Source of the DNA: Mesorhizobium erdmanii USDA 3471
GTDB taxonomy: Bacteria > Pseudomonadota > Alphaproteobacteria > Rhizobiales > Rhizobiaceae
Length of the DNA stretch: 64,000 nucleotides
NCBI RefSeq assembly: GCF_000472705.1
Contig: NZ_AXAE01000005.1
Location: 372,001-436,000, forward strand
Reading direction: 5' to 3'
Program-made: the position numbers and the translations under genes
Notes under the pieces: model-generated
Database searches by the model: none
The model's input: only the letters and a program-made list of their open reading frames with translations
What the model was told of the DNA's origin: nothing
In this document: piece by piece, positions 36,398 to 45,624 of the stretch
Numbering within the stretch: the first letter of the stretch is position 1
Layout of the letters: the number at the start of each line of letters is the position of its first letter

Positions 36398-37222
36398 ATG
36401 ATGAGGGAAAAGGTGGCGCAAGCGCTGGCATCGGACGTCGCTCCGACCTTGCTGGCGCTGCGCGGCGTCGGCAAGGTGTTTTCCAACGGCGTGACGGCGC
36501 TGAGTTCTGTCGACCTGACGATCCGGGAAGGCGATTTCCTCAGCCTGCTGGGGCCGTCGGGCTGCGGCAAGTCGACGGCGCTGCGGCTGATCGCCGGCCT
36601 GTCGACGCCGACCTCCGGCGTGCTCGACTGGCGCGGCGGCGGTTCGCTCGACCGCGCCAATATCGGCTTCGTCTTCCAGGAGCCGACACTGCTGCCCTGG
36701 GCCAGCGTCTTCGATAATGTCTGGCTGCCGCTCAGGCTGAAAGGCATTTCCCGCGCCAAGGCTGCCCCGGCGATCACGCAGATGCTGGCGCGGGTGCATC
36801 TGACCGGCTTCGAGGACGCCGTGCCGCGCGAACTTTCGGGCGGCATGAAGATGCGCGTTTCGATCGCCCGCGCCATGGTGACGAAGCCGCGCGTGCTGCT
36901 AATGGACGAACCGTTCGCAGCACTCGATGAGATCACGCGCTTCAAGCTCAACAACGATCTGCTGGAGCTTTGGCAGGACGAACGCTTCACCGTCGTCTTC
37001 GTCACCCACAGCGTGTTTGAAAGCGTGTTTCTCTCCAACCGCGTCGTCGTCATGGCGGCGCGGCCTGGCCGGGTGTTCGACGAGCTCGCCATCGACGCCT
37101 CCTACCCACGCGACGAGGCGTTTCGTACCTCGCCGGACTATGCGGCCTTGTGCCGGCAAGCGTCCGATGTCCTGATCGGTGCCATCAACCAGACAGCGGG
37201 ACCGCATCATGACGGCCATTGA
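36398..37222 (+). CDS. ABC transporter ATP-binding protein
   Basis: A 274-residue ATPase of the nitrate/taurine/THI5-type importer subfamily. Walker A is GPSGCGKSTALR, the Q-loop is FVFQEPTLLPWASV, the signature is LSGGMKMRVSIARA, and Walker B is LLMDEPFAALDE. It starts 12 bases after the binding-protein gene and overlaps the permease gene by 14 bases. Confidence 0.92.
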   Translation: MMREKVAQALASDVAPTLLALRGVGKVFSNGVTALSSVDLTIREGDFLSLLGPSGCGKSTALRLIAGLSTPTSGVLDWRGGGSLDRANIGFVFQEPTLLPWASVFDNVWLPLRLKGISRAKAAPAITQMLARVHLTGFEDAVPRELSGGMKMRVSIARAMVTKPRVLLMDEPFAALDEITRFKLNNDLLELWQDERFTVVFVTHSVFESVFLSNRVVVMAARPGRVFDELAIDASYPRDEAFRTSPDYAALCRQASDVLIGAINQTAGPHHDGH

Positions 37223-38060
37223 CGAGAGCCCATTGACGCTCGACCCCGAGGAAGCGCGCCGTGTGCGCCAGGAGCGGTTCGAGCGGACCGGCCGCTGGCT
37301 GCTGCCGCTGGCGATCATGATCCTGGCGATCTGCCTGTGGGACCGCATCTGCGTGTGGAACGAGATTCCGCAATATATCCTGCCGCGCCCCGGCGTGGTG
37401 CTGCAGACACTCTACAACGATGCCGGGCTTTTGTTTTCCTCGCTGCTGGTCACCTTGCGCATCACCTTCCTCAGCCTGGCTCTGGCTGTCATCGGCGGCG
37501 TCGGCCTGTCGGTGCTGTTCGCGCAATCGAAATGGGTCGAGATGTCGTTCTTCCCGTTCGCCATCGTGCTGCAGGTGACGCCGATCGTGGCGATCTTTCC
37601 GCTGATCAACATCTATGTCGACAACCAGACGACCAAGCTTCTGCTGTGCGCCTGGATCGTCGCCTTCTTTCCGATCCTGTCCAACACAACGCTCGGCCTC
37701 AACTCCGTCGACCGAAATCTGCGCGACCTGTTCAAGCTCAATGGCGCGACGCGCTGGCAGCAACTGCGCTATCTCAGACTGCCGGCGGCGATGCCGTATT
37801 TCCTCGGCGGTTTGAAGATCGCCGGCGGCCTGTCGCTGATCGGCGCCGTGGTGGCGGAGTTCGTCGCCGGCGCCACCGGCCAGTCGTCGGGCCTCGCCTC
37901 GCGCATTATCGAGGCAGGTTACCGGCTCAACGCGCCACGGCTGTTCGCGGCGCTGTTCCTGATCTCGCTCACCGGCATCCTGATCTTCCTCGTGCTGTCG
38001 CTGATTTCGCATCTCATTCTGCGGCGCTGGCACGAGAGCGCGCTGAAGCAGGAGCGGTAG
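37209..38060 (+). CDS. ABC transporter permease
   Basis: A 283-residue inner-membrane permease with about six helices and the EAA loop FKLNGATRWQQLRYLRLPA that contacts the ATPase. It belongs to the SsuC/ThiX-like family. ATG 37209 lies within the last codons of the ATPase gene, so coupling is tight. It transports whatever the THI5-like protein binds, unknown here. Confidence 0.9.
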   Translation: MTAIDESPLTLDPEEARRVRQERFERTGRWLLPLAIMILAICLWDRICVWNEIPQYILPRPGVVLQTLYNDAGLLFSSLLVTLRITFLSLALAVIGGVGLSVLFAQSKWVEMSFFPFAIVLQVTPIVAIFPLINIYVDNQTTKLLLCAWIVAFFPILSNTTLGLNSVDRNLRDLFKLNGATRWQQLRYLRLPAAMPYFLGGLKIAGGLSLIGAVVAEFVAGATGQSSGLASRIIEAGYRLNAPRLFAALFLISLTGILIFLVLSLISHLILRRWHESALKQER

Positions 38061-38064
38061 GCCC

Positions 38065-39366
38065 TTGATTCCCAACGCAGGCTCATACCGGCTCGCCAAA
38101 GCCCGGCTTCACGCGTCCCTGACGCCAGGGCTCGCCGCGACTTATGACAGCGACGGCTTTACTCTCGCTGATATCGCTGTGGCAGATGGCAAGATTTCCG
38201 CCGTCGCAGCGCATGATCGTGCAGCCATATCCAGCGGTGCTGTCGATCTCGCCGGCCGTATCGTGCTGCCCTGCTTCGTCGATTGCCACACCCATATCGA
38301 CAAAGGGCATATCTGGCCGCGAAAGCCCAATCCTGATGGCACCTTCATGGGCGCGCTCAATGCCGCCGGCGCCGATCGCGTCGCGCGCTGGAGCGCCGAG
38401 GACCTCGCCAAGCGCATGGATTTCTCGCTGCGCTCGGCCTACGCGCATGGCACCAAGGCGCTGCGCACCCATCTCGACAGCGTCGCGCCGCAGGAGGAAA
38501 TCTCCTGGCCGGTGTTCGAAACGATGCGCGAGACATGGCGCGGCCGCATCGAGTTGCAGGGCGCCTGTCTGCTCGGCATCGAGGGCGTGCGCGACAAGAA
38601 ATGGTTCGACAGGCTGGCGAAACGGGTGGCTGCCGCCAAGGGCGTGCTCGGCGTCGTTACCTATATGGTGCCGGATCTGGAAGAACTGCTCGACCATGTG
38701 TTCGCGCAAGCGATCAAGCATGGGCTCGACCTTGATTTCCATGCCGACGAGACCGACGATATCGCCGCCATCTCGTTGAAGAAGATCGCCGAGGCGGCCC
38801 TGTGGAGCGGCTTCGAGGGCAATATCCTCGTCGGCCATTGCTGCTCGCTGGCACGGCAACCCGATCTCGAGGTGCTCGATACGCTGGACAAGGTGGCGAA
38901 AGCCGGGCTGGCAGTGGTGTCGCTGCCGATGTGCAATCTCTATCTGCAGGACCGCCGCTCGGACCACACCACGCCGCGCTGGCGCGGCGTGACGCTGCTG
39001 CATGAGATGAAGGCGAGGGGCATTGCGGTCGCCGTCGCTTCGGACAATACGCGTGACCCGTTCTATGCCTATGGCGATCTCGACATGCTGGAGGTCTACC
39101 GCATGGCGACGCGCATCCTGCATTTCGATCATCCGGTCGCCGACTGGCCGCAGACGGTCGCCTCAACGCCGGCCAAGGTGATGCGGCTCGACGGTTTCGG
39201 CACACTTGCCGCCGGCGGCGATGCCGATTTCATCCTGTTCAAAGGTCGAAGCTGGACGGAATTGCTGTCGCGGCCCGAATCGGATCGCATCGTCGTGCGT
39301 GGCGGGCTGGCGATCGACCGGCAATTGCCCGACTATGCCGAACTCGACGGACTGATGGTGGAATGA
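38065..39366 (+). CDS. Cytosine deaminase-family amidohydrolase
   Basis: A 433-residue metal-dependent hydrolase. Metal-binding and catalytic motifs are FVDCHTHIDKGH (about 72-83), DFHADETDD (about 224-232), GHCCSL (about 255) and the aspartate in ASDNTRDPFY (about 327). The region CNLYLQDRRSDHTTPRWRGVT is the CodA-type substrate loop. CodA relatives deaminate cytosine, isoguanine or creatinine. The start is TTG 38065, as the frame directly follows the permease stop. It overlaps the next gene by four bases. Confidence 0.85.
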   Translation: MIPNAGSYRLAKARLHASLTPGLAATYDSDGFTLADIAVADGKISAVAAHDRAAISSGAVDLAGRIVLPCFVDCHTHIDKGHIWPRKPNPDGTFMGALNAAGADRVARWSAEDLAKRMDFSLRSAYAHGTKALRTHLDSVAPQEEISWPVFETMRETWRGRIELQGACLLGIEGVRDKKWFDRLAKRVAAAKGVLGVVTYMVPDLEELLDHVFAQAIKHGLDLDFHADETDDIAAISLKKIAEAALWSGFEGNILVGHCCSLARQPDLEVLDTLDKVAKAGLAVVSLPMCNLYLQDRRSDHTTPRWRGVTLLHEMKARGIAVAVASDNTRDPFYAYGDLDMLEVYRMATRILHFDHPVADWPQTVASTPAKVMRLDGFGTLAAGGDADFILFKGRSWTELLSRPESDRIVVRGGLAIDRQLPDYAELDGLMVE

Positions 39367-40769
39367 TGGACGTTTCGGCGCTCAAGCGCGATCTCGACGG
39401 GTTGAAGCTCGACGACAATCCAGCCATCGTCCAGCAGAAGAGCCGCGACTTCTACTGGTACAGCCCGGTGCTGAAACAGCAGCTCGACCATGTCACCGGC
39501 GATCTGATCGTGACGCCGAAGAGCGAGGCCGAACTGATCCGCGTGCTGGCCGCCTGCCACCGGCATGGCGTGCCGGTGACCCCGCGAGGCAGCGGCACCG
39601 GCAATTATGGCCAGGCGATGCCGCTGTCGGGCGGCGTGGTGCTCAACCTCGCCGAAATGAACGAGGTCAAATCGATCGGGCCAGGACGCGTGGTGACCGG
39701 GCCGGGGGCGATCCTGGCCGATATCGACAAGGCGACGCGGGCGCATTCCGGGCAAGAACTGCGGCTCTCTCCCTCGACCTACAACACCGCCTCGATCGGC
39801 GGCTTCATCGCCGGCGGCTCGGGTGGTGTCGGTTCGATCAATTTCGGCGGTTTGCGCGATTTCGGCAATGTGCTGCGCCTGCGCGTGGTGACCATGGAGG
39901 CCGAGCCGAAGGTGCTCGAACTCACCGGCGAGGATCTGCACAAGGTAACCCATGCCTATGGCACCAACGGAATCATCACCGAAGTCGAGATGCCGCTGAC
40001 CGCGGCCTATGAGTGGGTCGACGTCATCGTCGGCTTCGATGCCTTCATGGATGCGGCGCGTTACGGCAATGCGCTGGCCTGCCAGGACGGCATCCTGACC
40101 AAGCTGATCACGCCGATTGCCGCACCCGTGCCGCAGCTCTATTTCAAGCGGCATCAGAAGTTTTTCAGGGAGGGGCAGAGCATCTGCGTCGTCATGGTGG
40201 CGCGGCATGGGCTGGATGCCTTCCTCGCCTTCACCCGACGCGCCGGCGGGGAAGTGATCTTCAACGCCGCCACAGCGACGCCGGAGGACAAAAAGGGCCT
40301 GCCGCCGGCCTATGAACTGGCCTGGAACCACACCACGCTAAGAGCGTTGCGTGTCGACCCTGCGATCACCTATCTGCAGTCTCTCTATCCATTTCCCAAC
40401 CAACTGGCGCTGGTCGAGAAGATGGATGCGATGTTTCCGGGCGAAGTGTTCTCGCATCTCGAATTCGTGCGGCTGGACGGCAACATCACCTGCTTCGGCC
40501 TGCCATTGGTTAAGTTCACCACCGAAGCGCGGCTCGACGAGATCGTGCGCCTGCACGAGCAGAATGGCTGCCCGATTTTCAATCCGCACCGCTACACACT
40601 GGAAGAGGGCGGCATGAAGCAGACGGATGCCGTACAACTCGCCTTCAAGCGCGAGACCGACCCGCAAGGCTTGCTCAACCCGGGCAAGATGATCGCCTGG
40701 GAAAATCCGGACTATGATTATCGCTCTGGCCGGACTTTTTTGTTCAAGGGGCTGCAAAAGGCCGGCTGA
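39363..40769 (+). CDS. FAD-linked oxidase/dehydrogenase (GlcD/lactate-dehydrogenase type)
   Basis: A 468-residue flavoprotein of the VAO/PCMH superfamily. The FAD pyrophosphate loop is PRGSGTGNYGQAMPLSGG (about 76-93), followed by STYNTASIGGFIAGGSGGVGS and a C-terminal FAD-oxidase domain ending in NPGKMIAWENPDYD. It probably oxidises a hydroxy acid or an amine-like intermediate; no substrate can be read from the sequence. Starts at ATG 39363 (or the next codon, 39366), overlapping the amidohydrolase stop. Confidence 0.85.
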   Translation: MMDVSALKRDLDGLKLDDNPAIVQQKSRDFYWYSPVLKQQLDHVTGDLIVTPKSEAELIRVLAACHRHGVPVTPRGSGTGNYGQAMPLSGGVVLNLAEMNEVKSIGPGRVVTGPGAILADIDKATRAHSGQELRLSPSTYNTASIGGFIAGGSGGVGSINFGGLRDFGNVLRLRVVTMEAEPKVLELTGEDLHKVTHAYGTNGIITEVEMPLTAAYEWVDVIVGFDAFMDAARYGNALACQDGILTKLITPIAAPVPQLYFKRHQKFFREGQSICVVMVARHGLDAFLAFTRRAGGEVIFNAATATPEDKKGLPPAYELAWNHTTLRALRVDPAITYLQSLYPFPNQLALVEKMDAMFPGEVFSHLEFVRLDGNITCFGLPLVKFTTEARLDEIVRLHEQNGCPIFNPHRYTLEEGGMKQTDAVQLAFKRETDPQGLLNPGKMIAWENPDYDYRSGRTFLFKGLQKAG

Positions 40770-41350
40770 TGAACATCCTCGTCCTCTACGCTCATCCGGT
40801 CGAAACCAGCTTCAATGCCGGCCTGCACCGGACGATCGTCGAGCGGCTGACGGCGGCGGGCCATAGCGTCGACGACTGCGATCTCTATGCCGAGGATTTC
40901 GATCCGCGCCTGACCCGCGCCGAACGGCTCGGCTATCATGATCAGCGTGGGCCGCGAGATGCCGTCGCCGGCTATGTCGAAAGGCTGCAGAAGGCCGAGG
41001 CGCTGGTGCTGTCGTTTCCGGTCTGGAATTATGGCTATCCGGCGATCCTGAAGGGGTTTTTCGACCGTGTCTTCCTGCCCGGCGTGTCGTTCAAGCTGGT
41101 CGACGGCAAGGTGCGGCCGACGCTGCACAACATTGGCAAAGTCGCTGCCGTCACCACCTATGGCGGCAGCCGGTTTCGCGCCATCCTCATGGGGGATCCG
41201 CCGCGCAAGGTGGTAAAACGCATGCTGCGCGCCACCGTCAAACCGGGCGCACCGGTGAGCTATCTCGCGCATTATTCGATGAACCTGTCGACCGATGAAA
41301 CGCGCAAGGCCTTCACGGCAAAGGTCGCCGCCAGCATGGACAGCTTTTGA
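40769..41350 (+). CDS. NAD(P)H-dependent flavodoxin-fold oxidoreductase (first copy)
   Basis: A 193-residue protein of the NQO1/MdaB-like flavodoxin_2 family. The FMN/FAD phosphate loop is LYAHPVETSFNAGLH (about 5-19), with ALVLSFPVWNYGYPAILKGF around 75-95 and a VTTYGGSRF loop. It acts as a two-electron quinone or flavin reductase. It overlaps the FAD oxidase stop by one base and its neighbour by four. Confidence 0.87.
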   Translation: MNILVLYAHPVETSFNAGLHRTIVERLTAAGHSVDDCDLYAEDFDPRLTRAERLGYHDQRGPRDAVAGYVERLQKAEALVLSFPVWNYGYPAILKGFFDRVFLPGVSFKLVDGKVRPTLHNIGKVAAVTTYGGSRFRAILMGDPPRKVVKRMLRATVKPGAPVSYLAHYSMNLSTDETRKAFTAKVAASMDSF

Positions 41351-41937
41351 TGCGGGTCCTCGTGGTCTATTGCCATCCGGTGCCGGAGAGCTTTTGCGCT
41401 TCAATACGCGACACGGCCGTAGAGGTGCTGAAGGCAAGGGGCTGGGAGGTGCGGTTGCTCGACCTCTACGCGGAAAAATTCGATCCGGTGATGAGCTGCG
41501 AGGAGCGGCGCAGTTACAACAACCAGGCGCCGCAGGATCCGGCGCTGAAGCCGCATTTCGAACTGCTCGGCTGGGCCGAGGCGATCCTCTTCGTCTATCC
41601 GACCTGGTGGTACGGGCTGCCGGCGATGCTGAAGGGCTGGCTCGACCGGGTCTGGGCAACCGACATCGCTTTCAGGCTGCCGGTGGGCAAGGGAGGCATC
41701 AAGTCGCTGATGACGCATGTCACCAAGGTCGGCGTCATCACGACTTGCGGCGCGCCGACCTGGTGGAGCGTCGTCGTCGGCCAGCCCGGACGCAAGACGT
41801 TGCTGCGCGGCATGCGGGCGCTCTGCGCGACGCGCTGCCGGACCTTCTTCCTGGCGCATTATCTGATGGATGCCTCGACGCCACGGACAAGGGCCGCGTT
41901 CCTGGTCAAGGTAAGGGCGAAGCTGGAGCGGTTTTAA
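41347..41937 (+). CDS. NAD(P)H-dependent flavodoxin-fold oxidoreductase (second copy)
   Basis: A 196-residue paralogue of the upstream gene: VYCHPVPESFCASIRD at the N-terminus, AILFVYPTWWYGLPAMLKGW near 78-97 and ITTCGAPTWW. The two copies are clearly diverged and may form a heterodimer or use different acceptors. It is the last gene of the operon that starts at 35381 and is convergent with the flavoprotein gene at 41984. Confidence 0.87.
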   Translation: MMRVLVVYCHPVPESFCASIRDTAVEVLKARGWEVRLLDLYAEKFDPVMSCEERRSYNNQAPQDPALKPHFELLGWAEAILFVYPTWWYGLPAMLKGWLDRVWATDIAFRLPVGKGGIKSLMTHVTKVGVITTCGAPTWWSVVVGQPGRKTLLRGMRALCATRCRTFFLAHYLMDASTPRTRAAFLVKVRAKLERF

Positions 41938-41948
41938 GCGATCAGCGT

Positions 41949-41975
41949 CCTTCTCCCCGTTGAACGGGGAGAAGG
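41949..41975. terminator. Perfect palindrome between convergent genes
   Basis: CCTTCTCCCCGTT-G-AACGGGGAGAAGG, 13-base arms, lies 12 bases after one stop and 9 before the other. It is a likely bidirectional terminator. The same motif is a familiar repeated intergenic element in Mesorhizobium-type genomes (from memory, not searched). Confidence 0.65.
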
Positions 41976-41983
41976 AAGAGGCG

Positions 41984-44446
41984 CTACATCTTCACCCGCT
42001 CCGCCTTCGGATCATACATCGGTTTCAGCGATACCTCCGCCGCGAAACGCTCGCCGGCGATTTCGATCTCGTAGGACGAGGCTAGAACGTCAGCCTCGCT
42101 TTCACCCTGGGACGGCACGTAGCCCAGCCCGATCGCGCCGCCGAGGTGGTGGCCGTAATTGCCCGAGGTGATGGGGCCGACGATCTTGCCATCGCGCAGG
42201 ATCGCCTCGTTGTGGAAGAGCAAGGGTTGCGGGTCCTTCAGGCGGAACTGAACCAGCCGGCGGCTTAATCCGGCTTCCTTCTTCTTCAGCACCGCATCGC
42301 GGCCGATGAAGTCGCCCTTGGCCGTCTTCACGGCGAAGCCGAGGCCGGCTTCCAGGACATTGTCCTCGTCAGTGATGTCGTGGCCGAAGTGGCGGAAAGC
42401 CTTTTCGATGCGGCAGGAATCGAGCGTGTGCAGGCCGCAGAGTTTCAACCCGACATCGGCGCCGGCCTCGTCGATCGCCTCGAAGACGTGGGCAGCCTGG
42501 TCGGTCGAGACATAGAGTTCCCAGCCGAGTTCGCCGACATAGGTGACGCGGTGGGCGCGAGCCAGGCCCATGCCGATCTCGATCTCCTGGAACGTACCGA
42601 ACGGATTGTTCTCGTTGGAGAAATCGTTCGGGCTGACTTTCTGGACCAGCTTTCGCGCATCCGGCCCCATCAGGCAAAGCACGCTTTCGGCAGCCGTCAC
42701 GTCGGTGACGACAACGAACTCTTCGCCGACATGCCGGCGCAGCCACGCTAGGTCGCGCTGCAACGTCGCTCCGGGCACGACGAGGAAATAGGCCGTCTCC
42801 GAGAGCCTGGATACGGTGAGGTCGCTCTCGATGCCACCGCGCTGATTGAGCATCTGGGTGTAGACGATCTTGCCAGGCGCCACGTCCATGTCGTTGGCGC
42901 ACAGCCTTTGCAGGAAGGCGCAGGCGTCGCGGCCCTCGACACGGATCTTGCCGAACGAGGTCATGTCGAACAGGCCGACCTTGTTGCGGACGGCCAGATG
43001 CTCCTCGCGCTGGTTGTCGAACCAGTTCTGCCGCTTCCAGGAATAGCGGTATTCGCGCTCCTGTCCTTCGCGGGCGAACCAGTTGGCGCGCTCCCAGCCG
43101 GCGACCTCGCCGAACACGGCCCCGCGCGCTTTCAAATGCTCATGCAGCGGCGAGCGCCTGATATTCCTCGAAGTCGCCATTTGCCGATAGGGAAAATGGT
43201 CGGCATAGAGCAGGCCGAGCGTTTCGGAGACGCGCTCCTTGAGATAGCGGCGGTTCTTCTGGAAAGGCTGAGCGCGGCGAATGTCGACTTCCCAGAGATC
43301 GAAGGGCGCCTCACCGTCGTTGATCCATTGCGCCAGCGCCATGCCGGCGCCGCCGGAGGAGACGATGCCGATCGAGTTGTAGCCGGTCGCCATCCAGTAG
43401 CCGGACAATTCCGGCGCCTCGCCGAGATAGTAGCGGTCATCGGGGGTAAAGCTTTCAGGACCGTTGAAGAAGGTATGGATGCCGGCGGTCGCCAGCATCG
43501 GCATGCGGTTGACACCCATTTCGAGGATGGGTTCGAAGTGATCCATGTCCTCGGGCAACTGGTCGAAGCAGAAGTCCTCGCGGATGCCGTCCATGCCCCA
43601 GGGCTTGGCCACAGGCTCGAAGGCGCCGAGCATCATCTTGCCGGCATCTTCCTTGTAGTAGGCGCACTCGTCCGGCACACGCAGCACCGGCAGGCGAGAG
43701 AGGCCGGGGATCGGCTCGGTGACGAGGTAGAAATGCTCGCAAGCGTGCAGGGGGATGGTGACGCCGTTCCGGGCGCCCAATTCGCGCGCCCACATGCCGG
43801 CGCAGTTGACGACGATGTCGGCCTCGATGGTGCCTTTGTCCTCGCCCTGTGCCCAGGACACGCCGGTGACGCGACCGGCTTTGGTATGAACATTCGTCAC
43901 CTTCACATTCTCGACGATGGTGGCGCCGCGCTGGCGCGCCCCCTTGGCCAGCGCCATGGCGATGTTGGCGGGGTCGCACTGGCCATCGAGCGGCAGATGC
44001 ACGGCGCCGACCACGTCGGAGACATTGAGATGCGGGTACATCTCCTTGACTTCCCTGGGAGAAATCTCGCGCACGTCGACGTCGAAGGCGCGGGCGAGCG
44101 ACGCCTGCCGGTAGATTTCGTGCTTGCGCTCCTCGGTCAGCGCGACGGTGATCGAGCCGACCTGGCGCATGCCGGTGCCGACTTCGGTCTCGGCCTCCAG
44201 CTTGACGTAGAGGTCGGCCGAGTATTTCGCCAGCCGCGTCATGTTCTGCGAGCCGCGCAATTGGCCGATCAGGCCGGCGGCGTGCCAGGTCGTGCCCGAC
44301 GTCAGCTGCTTGCGTTCCAGAAGCACGATGTCGGTCCAGCCGAGCTTGGCCAGATGGTAGGCGACCGAGCAGCCGGAAACGCCGCCGCCGATGATCACCG
44401 CCCTTGCTTTGGCAGGGATGGCCTTTGTGGGGATGGTCTTGGTCAT
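41984..44446 (-). CDS. FAD-dependent dimethylglycine/sarcosine dehydrogenase-like protein (copy 1)
   Basis: An 820-residue two-domain flavoprotein. The N-terminal DAO domain has IIGGGVSGCSVAYHLA (about 18-33) and the covalent-FAD histidine motif LTSGTTWHAAG (about 46-56). The C-terminal folate-binding GcvT/aminomethyltransferase domain runs from about residue 430 to the end, with the LGWELYVSTD and GCVT_C (GYVPS) segments. Such enzymes oxidatively demethylate N-methyl amino acids, passing the carbon to tetrahydrofolate. Start ATG 44446 overlaps the aminotransferase stop. Whether it acts on dimethylglycine, sarcosine or another substrate is not decided. Confidence 0.87.
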   Translation of the reverse strand: MTKTIPTKAIPAKARAVIIGGGVSGCSVAYHLAKLGWTDIVLLERKQLTSGTTWHAAGLIGQLRGSQNMTRLAKYSADLYVKLEAETEVGTGMRQVGSITVALTEERKHEIYRQASLARAFDVDVREISPREVKEMYPHLNVSDVVGAVHLPLDGQCDPANIAMALAKGARQRGATIVENVKVTNVHTKAGRVTGVSWAQGEDKGTIEADIVVNCAGMWARELGARNGVTIPLHACEHFYLVTEPIPGLSRLPVLRVPDECAYYKEDAGKMMLGAFEPVAKPWGMDGIREDFCFDQLPEDMDHFEPILEMGVNRMPMLATAGIHTFFNGPESFTPDDRYYLGEAPELSGYWMATGYNSIGIVSSGGAGMALAQWINDGEAPFDLWEVDIRRAQPFQKNRRYLKERVSETLGLLYADHFPYRQMATSRNIRRSPLHEHLKARGAVFGEVAGWERANWFAREGQEREYRYSWKRQNWFDNQREEHLAVRNKVGLFDMTSFGKIRVEGRDACAFLQRLCANDMDVAPGKIVYTQMLNQRGGIESDLTVSRLSETAYFLVVPGATLQRDLAWLRRHVGEEFVVVTDVTAAESVLCLMGPDARKLVQKVSPNDFSNENNPFGTFQEIEIGMGLARAHRVTYVGELGWELYVSTDQAAHVFEAIDEAGADVGLKLCGLHTLDSCRIEKAFRHFGHDITDEDNVLEAGLGFAVKTAKGDFIGRDAVLKKKEAGLSRRLVQFRLKDPQPLLFHNEAILRDGKIVGPITSGNYGHHLGGAIGLGYVPSQGESEADVLASSYEIEIAGERFAAEVSLKPMYDPKAERVKM

Positions 44447-45624
44447 GCAGCCTCGCGGCGATAGGTGGAAGCAAAGCGGCGCAGCCGAGCCGCCGCGTCT
44501 TGCAGCACCGGCTCCGGCTGGCAGAGGCTGATGCGGATATGACCGGCGGCGGCTTCGCCGAAGCTGGAGCCGGGCATTACGCCGACATTCTCCTTGTCGA
44601 GAAGGGCCCAGGCGAATTTCTCGTCGTCCGGTTCGACCTCGGATATGTCGAGCATGACGTACATGCCGCCTTCGGAACCACGCACGGTGACGTCGTTCAT
44701 GCCGCGCACGGCATCGAGGAAGATGGTGCGGCGCGCCGCGTAGCGCTCGGCGATGTCCTTGACACCGTAGTGGTTTTCGAGCGCCTCGGCGCAGGCGATA
44801 GAGATGAAGGCCGGCAGGCCATAGGTCGTCACCAGATTGAGACTGACGAGCAGCGTGATCATGTCTTGCGGGCCGGTCAGCCAGCCCATGCGCCAGCCGG
44901 TCATGCCATGGCTCTTGGACATGGAATTGATGACCAATGTGCGTTCGGCCATGCCCGGCAGCGAGCGCGGCGAGACATGCTCGCCGCCACCCAGCGTCCA
45001 GTAGACCTCGTCGGAGAGCAGCCAAAGGTCATGCTCGCGGCAGATTTGCGCCAGCTGTTCAAGCCGCTCGCGCGAATAGACGGCGCCTGTCGGGTTGTTC
45101 GGCGTGTTGATCAGGATGGCGCGCGTGTTGGGCTTCAGTGCCGCGCGGATCATGTCCGCGCGCGGTTGGAAGCCATCCTCGGCCGGTGTCTCGACGACGG
45201 TGAAGCTGGCACCGGCAGCGCTGAACGTATTGGGGTAGGTGGCGTAATAGGGGGCAACGACGATGGCGTGGTCGCCCTGGTCGAGCACGGCCTGCACGGC
45301 TGCGTAGAGCGCCGCCTGGCCGCCCGGCGTGGCGATGACCTGGTCCGGTGTCGTCTCGACGCCCGTACAGGCGCTGGAGGCTGCCGCCATCGCCTGGCGC
45401 AGGCGCGGCAGGCCGGGCAGGGGCGTGTAATGGTGGTTGCTGCCGCGAACCGCGGTCACGCAGGCTTCGATCGTCTGCGAGGGCGTGTCGAAGTCGTGGT
45501 CGCCAACCGACAGCATGATGATGTCCTCGCCAGCCGCCTTGCGGGCCCAGGCGGCCGAGTGGACTTCCCAGCCATCCTTTCCGGAAGGCACGATGCCGGA
45601 AATGCGCGATGATGGTCTGGGCAT
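44443..45624 (-). CDS. Class I/II pyridoxal-phosphate aminotransferase
   Basis: A 393-residue fold-type I aminotransferase. It has the glycine-rich GGQAALYAAVQAV region, NTPNNPTGAVYSRE (about 170-183), WLLSDEVYW and the PLP lysine in INSMSKSHGMTGWRMGW. It resembles aspartate/aromatic aminotransferase-like enzymes; the substrate is unknown. It overlaps both neighbours (TGATG and ATGA), making it part of a single translationally coupled operon with the two flavoproteins. ATG 45624 chosen; GTG 45627 is possible. Confidence 0.87.
   Translation of the reverse strand: MPRPSSRISGIVPSGKDGWEVHSAAWARKAAGEDIIMLSVGDHDFDTPSQTIEACVTAVRGSNHHYTPLPGLPRLRQAMAAASSACTGVETTPDQVIATPGGQAALYAAVQAVLDQGDHAIVVAPYYATYPNTFSAAGASFTVVETPAEDGFQPRADMIRAALKPNTRAILINTPNNPTGAVYSRERLEQLAQICREHDLWLLSDEVYWTLGGGEHVSPRSLPGMAERTLVINSMSKSHGMTGWRMGWLTGPQDMITLLVSLNLVTTYGLPAFISIACAEALENHYGVKDIAERYAARRTIFLDAVRGMNDVTVRGSEGGMYVMLDISEVEPDDEKFAWALLDKENVGVMPGSSFGEAAAGHIRISLCQPEPVLQDAAARLRRFASTYRREAA

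Noticed and set aside
35350..36717. A 455-codon frame shifted against the substrate-binding protein gene
   Set aside because: The binding protein has a signal peptide and the THI5 motif in the other frame; this frame is low-complexity and basic.
42908..44464. A 518-codon plus-strand frame opposite the dehydrogenase-like gene
   Set aside because: No ribosome-binding site or recognisable motif, and complementary to well-defined FAD and GcvT domains.
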